In this document: positions 18,337 to 28,107 of the stretch, piece by piece
Position numbering within the stretch: the stretch's first letter is position 1
Layout: each line of letters begins with the position of its first letter
Source of the DNA: UBA1847 sp942492205
GTDB taxonomy: Bacteria > Pseudomonadota > Gammaproteobacteria > Steroidobacterales > Woeseiaceae
Direction of reading: 5' to 3'
DNA length: 64,000 nucleotides
Assembly: GCA_942492205.1 (NCBI GenBank)
Contig: CALODT010000003.1
Span: forward strand, 455,290 to 519,289
Position numbers and translations under genes: made by a program
The notes under the pieces: model-generated
Told to the model about the DNA's origin: nothing
The model's input: the letters and a program-made list of their open reading frames with translations, nothing else
The model's database searches: none

Positions 18337-20223
18337 ATGACTAAACGATACGACGCTGCGGACATTGAGGTCCTAAGCGGTCTCGAACCTGTTCGACGCC
18401 GGCCGGGCATGTACACCGATACAACGCGGCCGAACCATCTCGCGCATGAAGTCATCGACAACAGCATCGACGAGGCGCTGGCGGGCTACTGCAAGAAACT
18501 CGACGTCACTATCTACAAAGACGGCTCGCTCGAGGTTTCCGATGACGGCCGCGGCATGCCTGTCGACAAGCATCCCAAGGAGAAAATTCCCGGCGTTGAG
18601 CTGATCCTCACGCGTTTGCACGCGGGCGGCAAGTTCTCCAATGAGAACTACCAGTTCTCAGGCGGACTGCACGGCGTCGGCGTCTCGGTTGTCAACGCGC
18701 TGTCGAAGAATCTCGAAGTCTGGATACGTCGCGGTGCGAAGGAATACAACATGAGTTTTGCCGGCGGCAAGAAGCGCGGCAAGCTCGAGGTCGTTGGTAC
18801 TGTCGGCAAAGCGAATACCGGCACGACGATACGCTTCTGGCCGGACGAAAAGTACTTCGATTCACCGAAATTCTCCGTGCCGAGCCTGAAGCACGCGCTG
18901 CGCGCCAAGGCCGTTCTGTGTCCCGGCATCACCGTTCGCCTCAAGATCGAGAAGTCCAAGGAGAAGTTCGAGTGGTGCTATGCCGGCGGTCTCGAGGAAT
19001 ACCTGCTCGAAGAAATCGGCGCCGCTGAAATGCTTCCTGCCGAACCCTTTGCCGGCAGCCTGTCGGGCAACAACGAAGCGCTCGACTGGGCGCTGGTCTG
19101 GTCAACGGACCGTAGCGCCAGTGTTACCGAGAGCTATGTGAACCTGATTCCGACGCCACAGGGGGGCACGCACGTCAACGGCCTGCGCACCGGTCTCACG
19201 AATGCGCTGCGTGAGTTCTGCGATTTTCGTAACCTGTTGCCGCGCGGTGTCAGCATCGCGCCGGAAGATGTCTGGGATGGCCTGAACTTCGTGTTGAGCA
19301 CCAAGCTCGAAGACCCACAGTTCTCCGGGCAAACCAAGGAGCGCCTTTCGTCACGCGAGTCGGCCGCGTTTGTCGCCGGCATCATCAAGGACAATTTCGC
19401 GCTGTGGCTAAACCAGCACCCGGAAACCGGGGACCAGATCGCACAGCTTGCGATCGGCAAGGCGCAGCAACGCCTGAAATCAGCGAAACAGGTGGTGCGC
19501 AAGAAGATTGTTTCCGGTCCTGCATTGCCTGGCAAACTCGCCGACTGCACCTCGCAGGAGCCCGAACTTTGCGAGATCTTCCTCGTTGAAGGCGATTCGG
19601 CCGGCGGCTCCGCGAAGCAGGCGCGCGATCGCACGACGCAGGCAATCATGCCGCTGCGCGGCAAGATCCTGAACACCTGGGAGGTCGATTCCGGCGAGAT
19701 CCTCGCTTCCCAGGAGGTGCACGATATCTCGGTGGCGCTAGGCGTCGATCCGGGCACCAGCAACATCGACGGTTTGCGCTACCACAAAGTCTGCATCTTG
19801 GCGGACGCAGACTCCGACGGTCTGCACATCGCGACGCTGTTGTGCGCGCTGTTCCTGCGCCACTTCCGTGAGCTGGTCATGGCGGGCCACGTGTACGTCG
19901 CGATGCCGCCGTTGTATCGCGTGGATGTCGGCAAGGAAGTCTACTACGCGCTGGATGAGGGTGAACGCAAGGGCATTCTCGATCGTATCGAAGCCGAGAA
20001 GAAGCGCGCCAAGGTATCTGTTACGCGCTTCAAAGGCCTCGGCGAAATGAACCCGTCGCAGCTCAGAGAGACGACCATGAATCGTGATACGCGTCGACTG
20101 GTGCAGTTGACCGTGAATGCCAAAGACAAGGCCGAGCAGATGATGGACATGCTGCTCGCCAAGAAGCGCGCGAAAGACCGTCGGCAATGGCTTGAGACCA
20201 AGGGCGACCTGGCAGAGGTTTGA
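18337..20223 (+). CDS. parE: DNA topoisomerase IV subunit B
   Basis: 628 residues from the ATG at 18337; a TTG three bases upstream is also in frame. GHKL ATPase motifs are EVIDNSIDEALAG, DDGRGMPVD and GLHGVGVSVVNALS. The Toprim motifs are EGDSAGGSAKQARDR and LADADSDGLHI. Length and the absence of the E. coli-type GyrB insert identify ParE rather than GyrB. It decatenates daughter chromosomes together with ParC, which follows 9 bp downstream in the same operon. Confidence 0.96.
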   Translation: MTKRYDAADIEVLSGLEPVRRRPGMYTDTTRPNHLAHEVIDNSIDEALAGYCKKLDVTIYKDGSLEVSDDGRGMPVDKHPKEKIPGVELILTRLHAGGKFSNENYQFSGGLHGVGVSVVNALSKNLEVWIRRGAKEYNMSFAGGKKRGKLEVVGTVGKANTGTTIRFWPDEKYFDSPKFSVPSLKHALRAKAVLCPGITVRLKIEKSKEKFEWCYAGGLEEYLLEEIGAAEMLPAEPFAGSLSGNNEALDWALVWSTDRSASVTESYVNLIPTPQGGTHVNGLRTGLTNALREFCDFRNLLPRGVSIAPEDVWDGLNFVLSTKLEDPQFSGQTKERLSSRESAAFVAGIIKDNFALWLNQHPETGDQIAQLAIGKAQQRLKSAKQVVRKKIVSGPALPGKLADCTSQEPELCEIFLVEGDSAGGSAKQARDRTTQAIMPLRGKILNTWEVDSGEILASQEVHDISVALGVDPGTSNIDGLRYHKVCILADADSDGLHIATLLCALFLRHFRELVMAGHVYVAMPPLYRVDVGKEVYYALDEGERKGILDRIEAEKKRAKVSVTRFKGLGEMNPSQLRETTMNRDTRRLVQLTVNAKDKAEQMMDMLLAKKRAKDRRQWLETKGDLAEV

Positions 20224-20232
20224 GGGCCTGAC

Positions 20233-22476
20233 ATGCAAAGCAGCTTGAATCTGGAGGGCGTCGAGCAACAGTCGCTCAAGGACTATACGGAGAAGGCCTA
20301 CCTCGATTATTCGATGTATGTGATTCTCGATCGCGCCTTGCCGCAGATCGGCGACGGTCTGAAGCCTGTGCAGCGGCGTATCATTTACGCAATGAGCGAG
20401 TTGGGCCTGTCGGCCAGCTCGAAACCGAAAAAGTCGGCGCGCACGGTGGGCGACGTGATCGGTAAGTTTCATCCGCATGGCGATTCGGCCTGCTACGAAG
20501 CGATGGTGCTGATGGCGCAGGACTTTTCCTACCGCTACCCGATCGTCGATGGGCAGGGCAACTGGGGGTCGACAGACGATCCGAAGTCGTTTGCCGCCAT
20601 GCGCTACACAGAGTCACGGCTCACGCCGTACGCCAGGAGCCTGCTGCAGGAACTGGGCGACGGTACGGTTGACTGGGTGCCGAACTTTGACGGTACGATG
20701 AACGAGCCGGTCGTGCTGCCGGCGCGTTTACCCAACCTGTTGCTGAACGGCACAACGGGCATCGCCGTCGGTATGTCCACCGACGTGCCGCCGCACAACC
20801 TCAAGGAGGTGGCGAGCGCCCTGGTGCACCTGCTCGACAATCCGAAAGCGACCGTCAAGCAGCTGATGAAACACATCAAGGCTCCTGACTACCCGACCGG
20901 TGGTGAACTGGTTTCGTCGCGCGACGAGATTGTCGACATGTATACAACCGGTAGCGGCACGCTCCGCTTGCGTGCGTCCTACAAGGTCGAAAACGGTGAC
21001 ATCGTCGTCAATTCGCTGCCGCATCAGATCTCCGGCAGCAAGATTCTCGAACAGATCGCAGCGCAGATGCGTGCCAAGAAGCTGCCGCAGGTAGATGATC
21101 TTCGCGACGAGTCCGATCATGAAGAAGCGACGCGCCTCGTCATCAGCAAGAAGCGCGGCGTCGATGTTGAACAACTCATGTCACACCTGTTCTCGACGAC
21201 GTCGCTGGAGCGAACTGTGCGCGTCAACATGAACATCATCGGTTTGAACGGCAAGCCTCGAATGTTCAATCTGGTCGAGCTGTTAGCCGAGTGGCTGAAG
21301 TTCAGGAAGCAAACGGTCAGGAACCGCCTCGAGCATCGCCTGCAGATCGTCAATGATCGACTGCATATTCTCGACGGCCTGCTGGTTGCGTACCTCAACA
21401 TCGACGAAGTGATCGCCATTATCCGCGAAGAGGATAAACCGAAGCCGGTCCTGATGAAGCGCTTCAAGCTCAGCGACTTGCAGGCAGAGGCGATCCTGAA
21501 CCTGCGCCTGCGCAATCTCGCCAAGCTGGAGGAGATGAAGATCCGCGGGGAGCAGGACGAGCTCTCCAGCGAACGTGACCTGCTGGAGAAGACACTCAAG
21601 AGCGCGGCACGCCTGAAGACCCTGATCAAGAAAGAAATCATCGAGGACGCTGAGGCCTACGGTGACGATCGACGTACCGAAATTGTCGAACGTGAAGCCG
21701 CACAAGCCCTCGATGAAACCGAGCTGGTTGCCAGCGAGCCGGTAACGGTGGTGCTGTCCCAGGCGGGCTATGCGCGGGCAGCAAAAGGGCACGAGATCGA
21801 TCCAACCGCCCTGAGCTACCGCTCCGGCGACGGTTTCCTGGCGTCGGCGCAAGGGCGCAGCAACCAGCTCGCGATGTTTATCGACAGTACCGGTCGCGTC
21901 TACAGTGTGATCGCCGGCACGTTGCCATCCGCACGCGGCCAGGGCGAGCCGCTATCGAGCCGCTTTAAGCCGCCGGACGGTGCCGCATTTTGTGGCGCCA
22001 TGATTGGCGATGCCGATCAGAAGTACCTGCTTGCGAGCGACGCTGGCTACGGTTTTGTGGCGACACTCGGCGACCTTGTATCGCGCAACCGGGCGGGCAA
22101 GGCGATCCTGCGAGTTCCGGCAGGCGGCCGCGCCGTCGTGCCGGCGATGGTCCCGAAGGACAGCGAGTGTCTTATCGCTGCAGTCAGTTCAATCGGAAGA
22201 TTGTTGCTGTTCGAGATGGACGAACTGCCCGAACTCGCCAAGGGCAAGGGCAACAAGCTGATCAACATCCCGGGCAAGAAGTACCAGGGCGGTGAAGAAA
22301 AGATGATCGCGGCGGCGGTTGTTCCCGAGGAAGGCAGCCTGCAGGTGCACACGGCTACACGCGTGATGACGATCAAGTGGGCCGACGTTGACGATTACTA
22401 CGGCGAACGCGCGCTGCGCGGCAGCCTGCTGCCGAAGGGATGGCGCAAAGTCGAGCGATTGATCGGACTGGCCTAG
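20233..22476 (+). CDS. parC: DNA topoisomerase IV subunit A
   Basis: 747 residues (E. coli 752). The N-terminal domain has YSMYVILDRALPQIGDGLKPVQRRI and the catalytic tyrosine in MRYTESRL. The quinolone-resistance region reads HPHGDSACYE, with the serine and glutamate of sensitive enzymes, so no known target resistance change is seen. The C-terminal beta-pinwheel (from about 490) lacks a GyrA box, as expected for ParC. It is the last gene of the pair and is convergent with the FimV-like gene 47 bp away. Confidence 0.96.
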   Translation: MQSSLNLEGVEQQSLKDYTEKAYLDYSMYVILDRALPQIGDGLKPVQRRIIYAMSELGLSASSKPKKSARTVGDVIGKFHPHGDSACYEAMVLMAQDFSYRYPIVDGQGNWGSTDDPKSFAAMRYTESRLTPYARSLLQELGDGTVDWVPNFDGTMNEPVVLPARLPNLLLNGTTGIAVGMSTDVPPHNLKEVASALVHLLDNPKATVKQLMKHIKAPDYPTGGELVSSRDEIVDMYTTGSGTLRLRASYKVENGDIVVNSLPHQISGSKILEQIAAQMRAKKLPQVDDLRDESDHEEATRLVISKKRGVDVEQLMSHLFSTTSLERTVRVNMNIIGLNGKPRMFNLVELLAEWLKFRKQTVRNRLEHRLQIVNDRLHILDGLLVAYLNIDEVIAIIREEDKPKPVLMKRFKLSDLQAEAILNLRLRNLAKLEEMKIRGEQDELSSERDLLEKTLKSAARLKTLIKKEIIEDAEAYGDDRRTEIVEREAAQALDETELVASEPVTVVLSQAGYARAAKGHEIDPTALSYRSGDGFLASAQGRSNQLAMFIDSTGRVYSVIAGTLPSARGQGEPLSSRFKPPDGAAFCGAMIGDADQKYLLASDAGYGFVATLGDLVSRNRAGKAILRVPAGGRAVVPAMVPKDSECLIAAVSSIGRLLLFEMDELPELAKGKGNKLINIPGKKYQGGEEKMIAAAVVPEEGSLQVHTATRVMTIKWADVDDYYGERALRGSLLPKGWRKVERLIGLA

Positions 22477-22523
22477 CCGCGGCACCCGGGGTCGGGCCGG
22501 AACCTTACTGCTTGAGTACCGTG

Positions 22524-24572
22524 TCAGACTGCTTTCGAGCCCGACTTGCCTTTGTCAATGTCCATCTCGGCGGTTTCGTCGTTCTCGGCCAGCGGCATTT
22601 CCACGGTCGCCGCTTCGTGGATTCCTGTTTCATCGGCGCTGCTCTCCGCCTCGTGGCTCGACGGCAGCTGCGCGGTTACGTCGAGCTCGGTGACGGTTGC
22701 AAGCGGGGTCGCGGCTGCCAGTTCGCTGGTGACGTCGTAGTCGTCTGAACTCACTGTGTTGTCTGCCGCCAACTCTTCCGCGGCGCGCAAGATCTCTGCG
22801 TTGAGGGCCTGCGTCGCGGTCAGCTCGTCCTCGTAGTCCTGCTCGAGGATTTCAAGGTCGACCTGCGTATTGATCGAGTAGGCGTCGGTCTTCTCGGTAT
22901 CCTCGATCGGCTCAACTTCAACGGCCTGCAGATCGCGCTGCGTGACGTCCTCGGGCCGAGGCATCTTGGTGGCATCCAGGACAACGGACAGATCGTATTC
23001 GTCGATATCACTGTCGGCGCCTTCCATGACCGAAGTAATGTCGTCATCGGCTGCAAAAATACCGGTATCGGATTCCGGCACGGTCGGCTCCGGCTCGAAC
23101 GGCAGTTCGAGATCGATCTCCGTGGGTGTTGCAAAACCGAAGTCTTCTGCAACTTCCATCTCTGTCCCTTCGTCGAGCCCTGTGCCCATGACCAGGTCTG
23201 CATCGAGCGTCAGGTTTTCAGCGGTCGGGGAATCATCCTCGAGCGTGTAATCGGTGTGCGCGACGACTTCTATGCCGCTGTCTTCGCGAAACAGCGGGGC
23301 TGCTTCGGAAACGGTGGGATCCAGATCGGTGGCGCGTCGTTGCGGCAAGTCCGCCGGCAGCTCAGCTTCGACCGGTCTTCCGCGGAACAGTCGGCCAAAC
23401 AACAGCAGCGCGGCGATCAGTGCAAGGCCGGCGCCCGACAGCCACATTAGCCACGACGATGACTCCACCGTCGAATTCGATTCCGTGTTGATCACTGCCG
23501 TCGTCACGTTCGGCGACGTCGATATTGTGACGGGACCCTCAAGTTCAGTGTCCTCGATGACCGTCGTAACACTCGTCTCGGCGCCGTCAACGAACGGGTT
23601 GTCGCTGGCAGCAGCAGCCGGCCTCAGGTCGCTGGTCGAGTCGGCCGGTGTTGCCATCTCGTAAGAAACGAGTTCGGCTTGAGCGGCGTCAGTAGCCGCT
23701 GCAGTATCCACGGCGTCAGCAGGACCCTGCACCGATGTGTCGATAGCAGCCGCGCTGGTCGCTGCACTGTCAACGCCGGAATCCGCCGTTGACGCAAGCG
23801 ATGTCGGTGCCGACTGCTCGACGAGGAAACCCGGAATCGTCAGCCAGCTGCCCGCTTTGAGCTTGTTCGGATCGTCGTCAATGAAGGCGTCCGGGTTGGC
23901 ATCGAAAATAGCGTTGACCGCCGGCCACAATGAGGCAGAACGGTTTTCTATGCGTTGTACGATCTGCGAGAGTGTATCGCCGGGTTGCACGCGGTACTTG
24001 CTCGACTGATCGATGGGCGTCTGGGCGACCTTGCTGCCGGCGGCCTTCCGTCGGGGAGCACTGCTCGATCGAGCGGGTGTGGCGGCAACGGCGTTAGTGA
24101 CGGTCGCAGGTGCTGCGGCGCTTTCACTGGCAACCGGCGGGCTGTCGTAGGCCGTTCCCGCCGGGTCGACGAACAGCAGGTATTCGCGGCTCAGGTTCGG
24201 GGTATACGGACAGTCGACGTTAACCGTCGTGGCAATCATCGGCTCGCGAACGGGCGATTTGCCGGTCAGGAGGATAGTGCCGTCGGCAATGCTGACCGTC
24301 GCGCGTCCCACGCCAGGTAGTCCGCTGGCGGATGCACCAAGGCCCAGTGTTACGCAGGAGCTAGACAGTTCTTCGTGCGGTGCCAGCGCATAGGCGATGC
24401 TCGCTCGCAGCGGCTGTCCCAGCCTTGATTCCACCGTAATGTCACCCAGCTCCAGCGCGTGGCTGGGCACCGCGGCGAGGCCGCCGCTGACCGCAAACAG
24501 CGGCAACAGCGTTTTCTGAGTGCGCATCGCGACGCTGCTCTTTCGGTTCTGCCTGGAACGTGCGTGATTCAC
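22524..24572 (-). CDS. FimV-like protein lacking the C-terminal TPR/FimV motif
   Basis: 682 residues from a GTG with GGAG nine bases before; a start at the ATG of residue 16 is also possible. Order: signal peptide ending PSHA, the FimV N-terminal domain LELGDITVESRLGQPLRASI, a periplasmic LysM domain (YRVQPGDTLSQIVQRIENR, about 190-240), one membrane segment (LMWLSGAGLALIAALLLFGRLF, about 380), then a long acidic cytoplasmic tail. The tail ends without the helical motif seen at the end of the other FimV in this window (34270). FimV proteins localise polar systems such as type IV pili and adenylate cyclase. Confidence 0.85.
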   Translation of the reverse strand: MNHARSRQNRKSSVAMRTQKTLLPLFAVSGGLAAVPSHALELGDITVESRLGQPLRASIAYALAPHEELSSSCVTLGLGASASGLPGVGRATVSIADGTILLTGKSPVREPMIATTVNVDCPYTPNLSREYLLFVDPAGTAYDSPPVASESAAAPATVTNAVAATPARSSSAPRRKAAGSKVAQTPIDQSSKYRVQPGDTLSQIVQRIENRSASLWPAVNAIFDANPDAFIDDDPNKLKAGSWLTIPGFLVEQSAPTSLASTADSGVDSAATSAAAIDTSVQGPADAVDTAAATDAAQAELVSYEMATPADSTSDLRPAAAASDNPFVDGAETSVTTVIEDTELEGPVTISTSPNVTTAVINTESNSTVESSSWLMWLSGAGLALIAALLLFGRLFRGRPVEAELPADLPQRRATDLDPTVSEAAPLFREDSGIEVVAHTDYTLEDDSPTAENLTLDADLVMGTGLDEGTEMEVAEDFGFATPTEIDLELPFEPEPTVPESDTGIFAADDDITSVMEGADSDIDEYDLSVVLDATKMPRPEDVTQRDLQAVEVEPIEDTEKTDAYSINTQVDLEILEQDYEDELTATQALNAEILRAAEELAADNTVSSDDYDVTSELAAATPLATVTELDVTAQLPSSHEAESSADETGIHEAATVEMPLAENDETAEMDIDKGKSGSKAV

Positions 24573-24690
24573 TATCAGTTACTCCGCGAACAGTATGATG
24601 AGCAGATTAGGTGGAATGCTGCTCGAAAAACAGGAGTTCATTCTATCTTTTTGCATAAGTGATTCGTTAGCGCGTGGTTCTGCAGCGACA

Positions 24691-24708
24691 GTGTGATGCA
24701 GGTCACAC
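24691..24708. promoter_or_regulatory. CRP/Vfr-type binding site
   Basis: TGTGA (24692-24696), six bases TGCAGG, TCACA (24703-24707), extended by one further complementary base on each side: a full match to the CRP consensus. It lies 120-135 bp before the start of the FimV-like gene on the minus strand. A TAGAAT -10-like element at 24645-24640 with no good -35 lies between, as in activator-dependent promoters. Confidence 0.65.
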
Positions 24709-24730
24709 TTTGTCCGGTTTCATGACGCGC

Positions 24731-26974
24731 TTACGCCGTCGCGCTCTTGGCTTTAGCGAGGCCTTCGAGTGAGGTCGGCGGTACGGTTCGTACGTCCTCC
24801 AGGACCACTTCCGGCTCGTGAACATAATGTCCCTGCATGTAGTCGAGTCCGAGCTGGAATAACACGGCCATCGCGTTGGCGTTCTCGACGCGCTCGGCGA
24901 CGGTCTTGATTTCGCGCTGCTTGGCGGCGGCTACAATGCGGGTGACCGCATCCTGCATCTTCTTGTCGGTGATAAGCGTGTGCATGAGTTCGCCGTCGAT
25001 CTTGATGTAGTCCGGCTTTAGCAGGTCCAGTATCTGAAATCGCTCCTGGTCGATGCCGTAATGTTCCAGGGCGAAGCCGATACCCAGTTTGCGCAATTTG
25101 CCGACCAGCGAGCGTGTCTGCTTGATGTGCCGGGCGGCGTCACTTTCCGGAACCTGCAGGACCAGCCTCGAGCAGTCGAAGCGCTCTTCGTCAAGTTTCT
25201 GCTGCAGCCATGGGGCTGTCGACGAGTCGGTGATGGATTGTTTCGACAGGCGCACGAAGACGCGGTCGGCTTCGCTTTGCCCACAGAAGCGCATCGCCGC
25301 CGTCAGCATCCAGCGGTCGATGTTCTTCATCATGTTATTGCGTTCCGCAGCGGGCAGGAATTCGGATGGCAGTACCGAGTTGCCCTGCTCATCGATCATC
25401 CGGACCAGCAGGTCATACATCTGTACCGAATCGCTGCGCAGACCCGCAATCGGTAACTGAGCCAGGCGGAAGCGATCGTCCATCAGTGCGGATTTCAGAT
25501 GTTTGACCCAGATAGCGTCGAACTCGCGCTGCTTGGTATCTTCGTCTGCCGATTCACTGAGGCTGGATACGTTGCCCCCGGCCTCTTTGCCGAGCCGGAA
25601 GGCTGCAACGGTCGCGGCGACGAACTCCTCGAGGTTGCTGAATACTTCGCTGATGCCACAGGCGCCAACAGTGCAGGTTAGGTGCGTCGACTTATCCGCA
25701 ACCTCGAACGTCATGCCATTGATATGGTCGATCAGCTGCTTGCCCCACACCTGGGCATCGCGATCGCTGCCGCGTTCCAGCAGCGCCATAATTGCGGTGC
25801 CTTCGAAACGACCGGCGACATCGCGCGGGTGCAGGCGCTTGCGCACCTCCTCTGCGAACTGTGCGAGTATCTCTTCCGAATCAATCACACCGATCTTTTG
25901 CTGCAACTCGCTGAAGTTATCGGGCCGTATGTAGACGAGGCAATGCTTGCCCGATACCGGCTTTCGCTTCAGGCGCTTGGTGATGCGTTCCAGGAACTGG
26001 GCGCGATGATAAAACAGCGTTGTTGGATCTCGCTTCAGCGCGTCGTGCACGAGCTTGGTCGGTTCCTCCGCGACTTTGAACTGCGGAGCGATGCGTATCT
26101 GTACACAGGGTCCGTCGTCGAGGTCGATTCTGCTGAACTGAAGATGCAGATCTTCGACATCGCCAGAGTCGATATGCGCCTTGACGACAAGCTTCTCACC
26201 CTTTTGCCACTTGCCTTCGACCGTAGCGACCAGTGCGCCTTTCAGCGCTGCCTGACTTTCCGGTTCGAACATGTCCATTACTGGAAAGCCGATCAGGTCG
26301 CGCTTGTCACCAGCTTTAAAAGTCCTGAGCCAGGCATCGTTAATATCCGTAAATATCCCTTCCTGCACCAGCGCGATGGAGCTGGTGGAAGCAGCCATGT
26401 TGTCGCGCAGCTGCCGCTTGTACTCCGTCGCGGACTGCAGCGTCGAATTCAGGGCGCGCTCGACGCGCAGCGCTCTCAGCTCGCGGGACACCACCGACTG
26501 GAGTCGGGATTTCAGACTGATGGAGACGAGGTCGCACGCGCCGGCTCGCATGGCGTTCTCGATGTCGGACTCCTCGGCTTGCTGCTGCATGGCGATCACC
26601 GGCAGCTCCGGGTTATAGCGGTCTTTTTGCTTGATAACCTGGCGAATTCCATCGGGATAATGGTCGCAGTTGAGTATCAGGAGTTCGACGCTTTCGGCCG
26701 ATAGCGTGTCGGCGAGGGTATTGGGGCTGGATATCCAATGACAGTGGGCCGCATGGCCGGCGTCACGCAGCGTGCTGTTAATCAACTGAACGTCGTCCTG
26801 AGCAGTCGTCAGAACGGCTACTGAAATGCTTTGGCGCCCGTTCAAATCCAGATCCTTGGCAAGGTCGGGGAATTCCGTGATATCCGTATTCTGTAAAGAG
26901 AGTCTAGTCGCAACCGTAGCCGCCGTCGCGACCGGGTTCTCAAAACCGTGACCTTGATCAAGTTTCGGCGGCAT
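24731..26974 (-). CDS. FimX-like REC-PAS-GGDEF-EAL protein with degenerate catalytic motifs
   Basis: About 747 residues if started at the ATG at 26974; the open frame runs further but into efp on the other strand. A receiver-like domain comes first (SISVAVLTTAQDD...VELLILNCDHYPDG), then PAS (SIALVQEGIFTDINDAWLRTF), then a diguanylate-cyclase-like domain with RFEGT where GGDEF should be. Last is an EAL-like domain with YDLLVRMID where active enzymes have ExLxR, and DYIKIDGELM. Both catalytic motifs are changed, so it is probably a c-di-GMP receptor rather than an enzyme, like FimX in twitching motility. Start uncertain. Confidence 0.82.
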   Translation of the reverse strand: MPPKLDQGHGFENPVATAATVATRLSLQNTDITEFPDLAKDLDLNGRQSISVAVLTTAQDDVQLINSTLRDAGHAAHCHWISSPNTLADTLSAESVELLILNCDHYPDGIRQVIKQKDRYNPELPVIAMQQQAEESDIENAMRAGACDLVSISLKSRLQSVVSRELRALRVERALNSTLQSATEYKRQLRDNMAASTSSIALVQEGIFTDINDAWLRTFKAGDKRDLIGFPVMDMFEPESQAALKGALVATVEGKWQKGEKLVVKAHIDSGDVEDLHLQFSRIDLDDGPCVQIRIAPQFKVAEEPTKLVHDALKRDPTTLFYHRAQFLERITKRLKRKPVSGKHCLVYIRPDNFSELQQKIGVIDSEEILAQFAEEVRKRLHPRDVAGRFEGTAIMALLERGSDRDAQVWGKQLIDHINGMTFEVADKSTHLTCTVGACGISEVFSNLEEFVAATVAAFRLGKEAGGNVSSLSESADEDTKQREFDAIWVKHLKSALMDDRFRLAQLPIAGLRSDSVQMYDLLVRMIDEQGNSVLPSEFLPAAERNNMMKNIDRWMLTAAMRFCGQSEADRVFVRLSKQSITDSSTAPWLQQKLDEERFDCSRLVLQVPESDAARHIKQTRSLVGKLRKLGIGFALEHYGIDQERFQILDLLKPDYIKIDGELMHTLITDKKMQDAVTRIVAAAKQREIKTVAERVENANAMAVLFQLGLDYMQGHYVHEPEVVLEDVRTVPPTSLEGLAKAKSATA

Positions 26975-27074
26975 TTCGGCCGCTGGGGGTCCGAAAATGC
27001 CGCTGGCAACAGGCCGAGACTCGGGTATGATGGCGCCTCGTTGGGGCCGGGCAATCGGCGAAAAGGGCGAAAAA

Positions 27075-27641
27075 ATGGCGAGTTTCAGCACGAGCGAGTT
27101 CAAATCCGGACTGCGGATAATGATAGACGGCGACCCCTGCGTCATTGTCGAGAACGAATTCGTCAAGCCGGGCAAAGGCCAGGCCTTCAACCGTGTCCGA
27201 ATTCGCAATTTGAAGACCGGCAAGACGGTCGACAAGACCTTCAAGTCCGGCGAATCCGTCGAGGCCGCGGACGTGCGCGAGACCGAGATGCAGTATCTCT
27301 ATGCGGACGGTGAGTTCTGGCACTTCATGGTCGCCGATACGTTCGAGCAATATGCTGCCGATGAGAAGGCGGTTGGCGAAGCCAAAGACTGGATAACCGA
27401 TGGCGACGTCTGTGTCATCACGCTCTGGAATGACGCGCCACTACTGGTCAGCGCGCCTAATTTTGTCGAGCTCGAGATTACGGAAACCGACCCGGGTGTC
27501 AAAGGCGATACGGCGGGCGGTGGCGGCAAGCCGGCGACCCTGTCCACCGGCGCCGTTGTGCGCGTTCCGTTGTTCGTCGATCAGGGCGAGACGATCAAGG
27601 TCGACACGCGATCACGCGAGTACGTTTCGCGCGTCAAATAA
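27075..27641 (+). CDS. efp: Elongation factor P
   Basis: 188 residues from the ATG at 27075; the longer open frame has no family similarity upstream. The KOW-like first domain contains EFVKPGKGQAFNRV, where the second lysine is the position beta-lysylated in E. coli (K34). The C-terminus is DTRSREYVSRV. EF-P relieves ribosome stalling at proline runs. The modifying ligase epmA lies about 0.5 kb away on the opposite strand; epmB was not found in the window. It overlaps the 3' end of msrC by 8 bp, convergent. Confidence 0.97.
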   Translation: MASFSTSEFKSGLRIMIDGDPCVIVENEFVKPGKGQAFNRVRIRNLKTGKTVDKTFKSGESVEAADVRETEMQYLYADGEFWHFMVADTFEQYAADEKAVGEAKDWITDGDVCVITLWNDAPLLVSAPNFVELEITETDPGVKGDTAGGGGKPATLSTGAVVRVPLFVDQGETIKVDTRSREYVSRVK

Positions 27642-28107
27642 AAGCGCTTCGTTCTGCCTGCAGACGACAGAAGGTCTCACATACAAGCTGCAGGCCGCGC
27701 TCGTCGGCTTCGCCAAAGCGCGCCAATGACGGGCTGTCAACGTCGAGCACCCCGATCAAGCTGTCGTTCACGATGAGCGGCACGACAATTTCCGAGCGCG
27801 AGTTCGCATCGCAAACGATATGCCCGGGAAAGGCATGCACATCATCGACACGCTGCACCGCAAGTGTCGCAGCCGCGGTGCCGCAAACGCCGTCACCCAG
27901 GGCAATTCGTACGCAGGCCGCCTGTCCCTGGAATGGCCCGAGCACCAGTTCATCGCCTCTGAGCACGTAGACGCCCAGCCAGTTGATATCTGCAATTGAG
28001 TTGTAGAGCAACGCGACGAAATTGCAGGTCGCCGCCAGCGCATCTTTTTCCTCGCCGATCAGCGCGCGTAACTGGGAATCGAGCAGTCGGTAATCAATGT
28101 CGTTCAT
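27634..28107 (-). CDS. msrC: Free methionine-(R)-sulfoxide reductase (GAF domain)
   Basis: 157 residues, one GAF domain. The three family cysteines are visible: QAACVRIALGDGVCGTAA (two) and HIVCDANSRSEIVVPL (third), together with WLGVYVL and GVLDVDSPSLARF. It reduces free methionine R-sulfoxide and so repairs an oxidised metabolite. It is the last gene of a tight minus-strand operon: its ATG overlaps the epmA stop by 4 bp. Confidence 0.92.
   Translation of the reverse strand: MNDIDYRLLDSQLRALIGEEKDALAATCNFVALLYNSIADINWLGVYVLRGDELVLGPFQGQAACVRIALGDGVCGTAAATLAVQRVDDVHAFPGHIVCDANSRSEIVVPLIVNDSLIGVLDVDSPSLARFGEADERGLQLVCETFCRLQAERSAFI

Noticed and set aside
23254..23664. Plus-strand frames opposite the FimV-like gene, and similar antisense frames over fimV
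   Set aside because: Shadows of acidic, repetitive coding sequence in GC-rich DNA; no ribosome binding site or family similarity.
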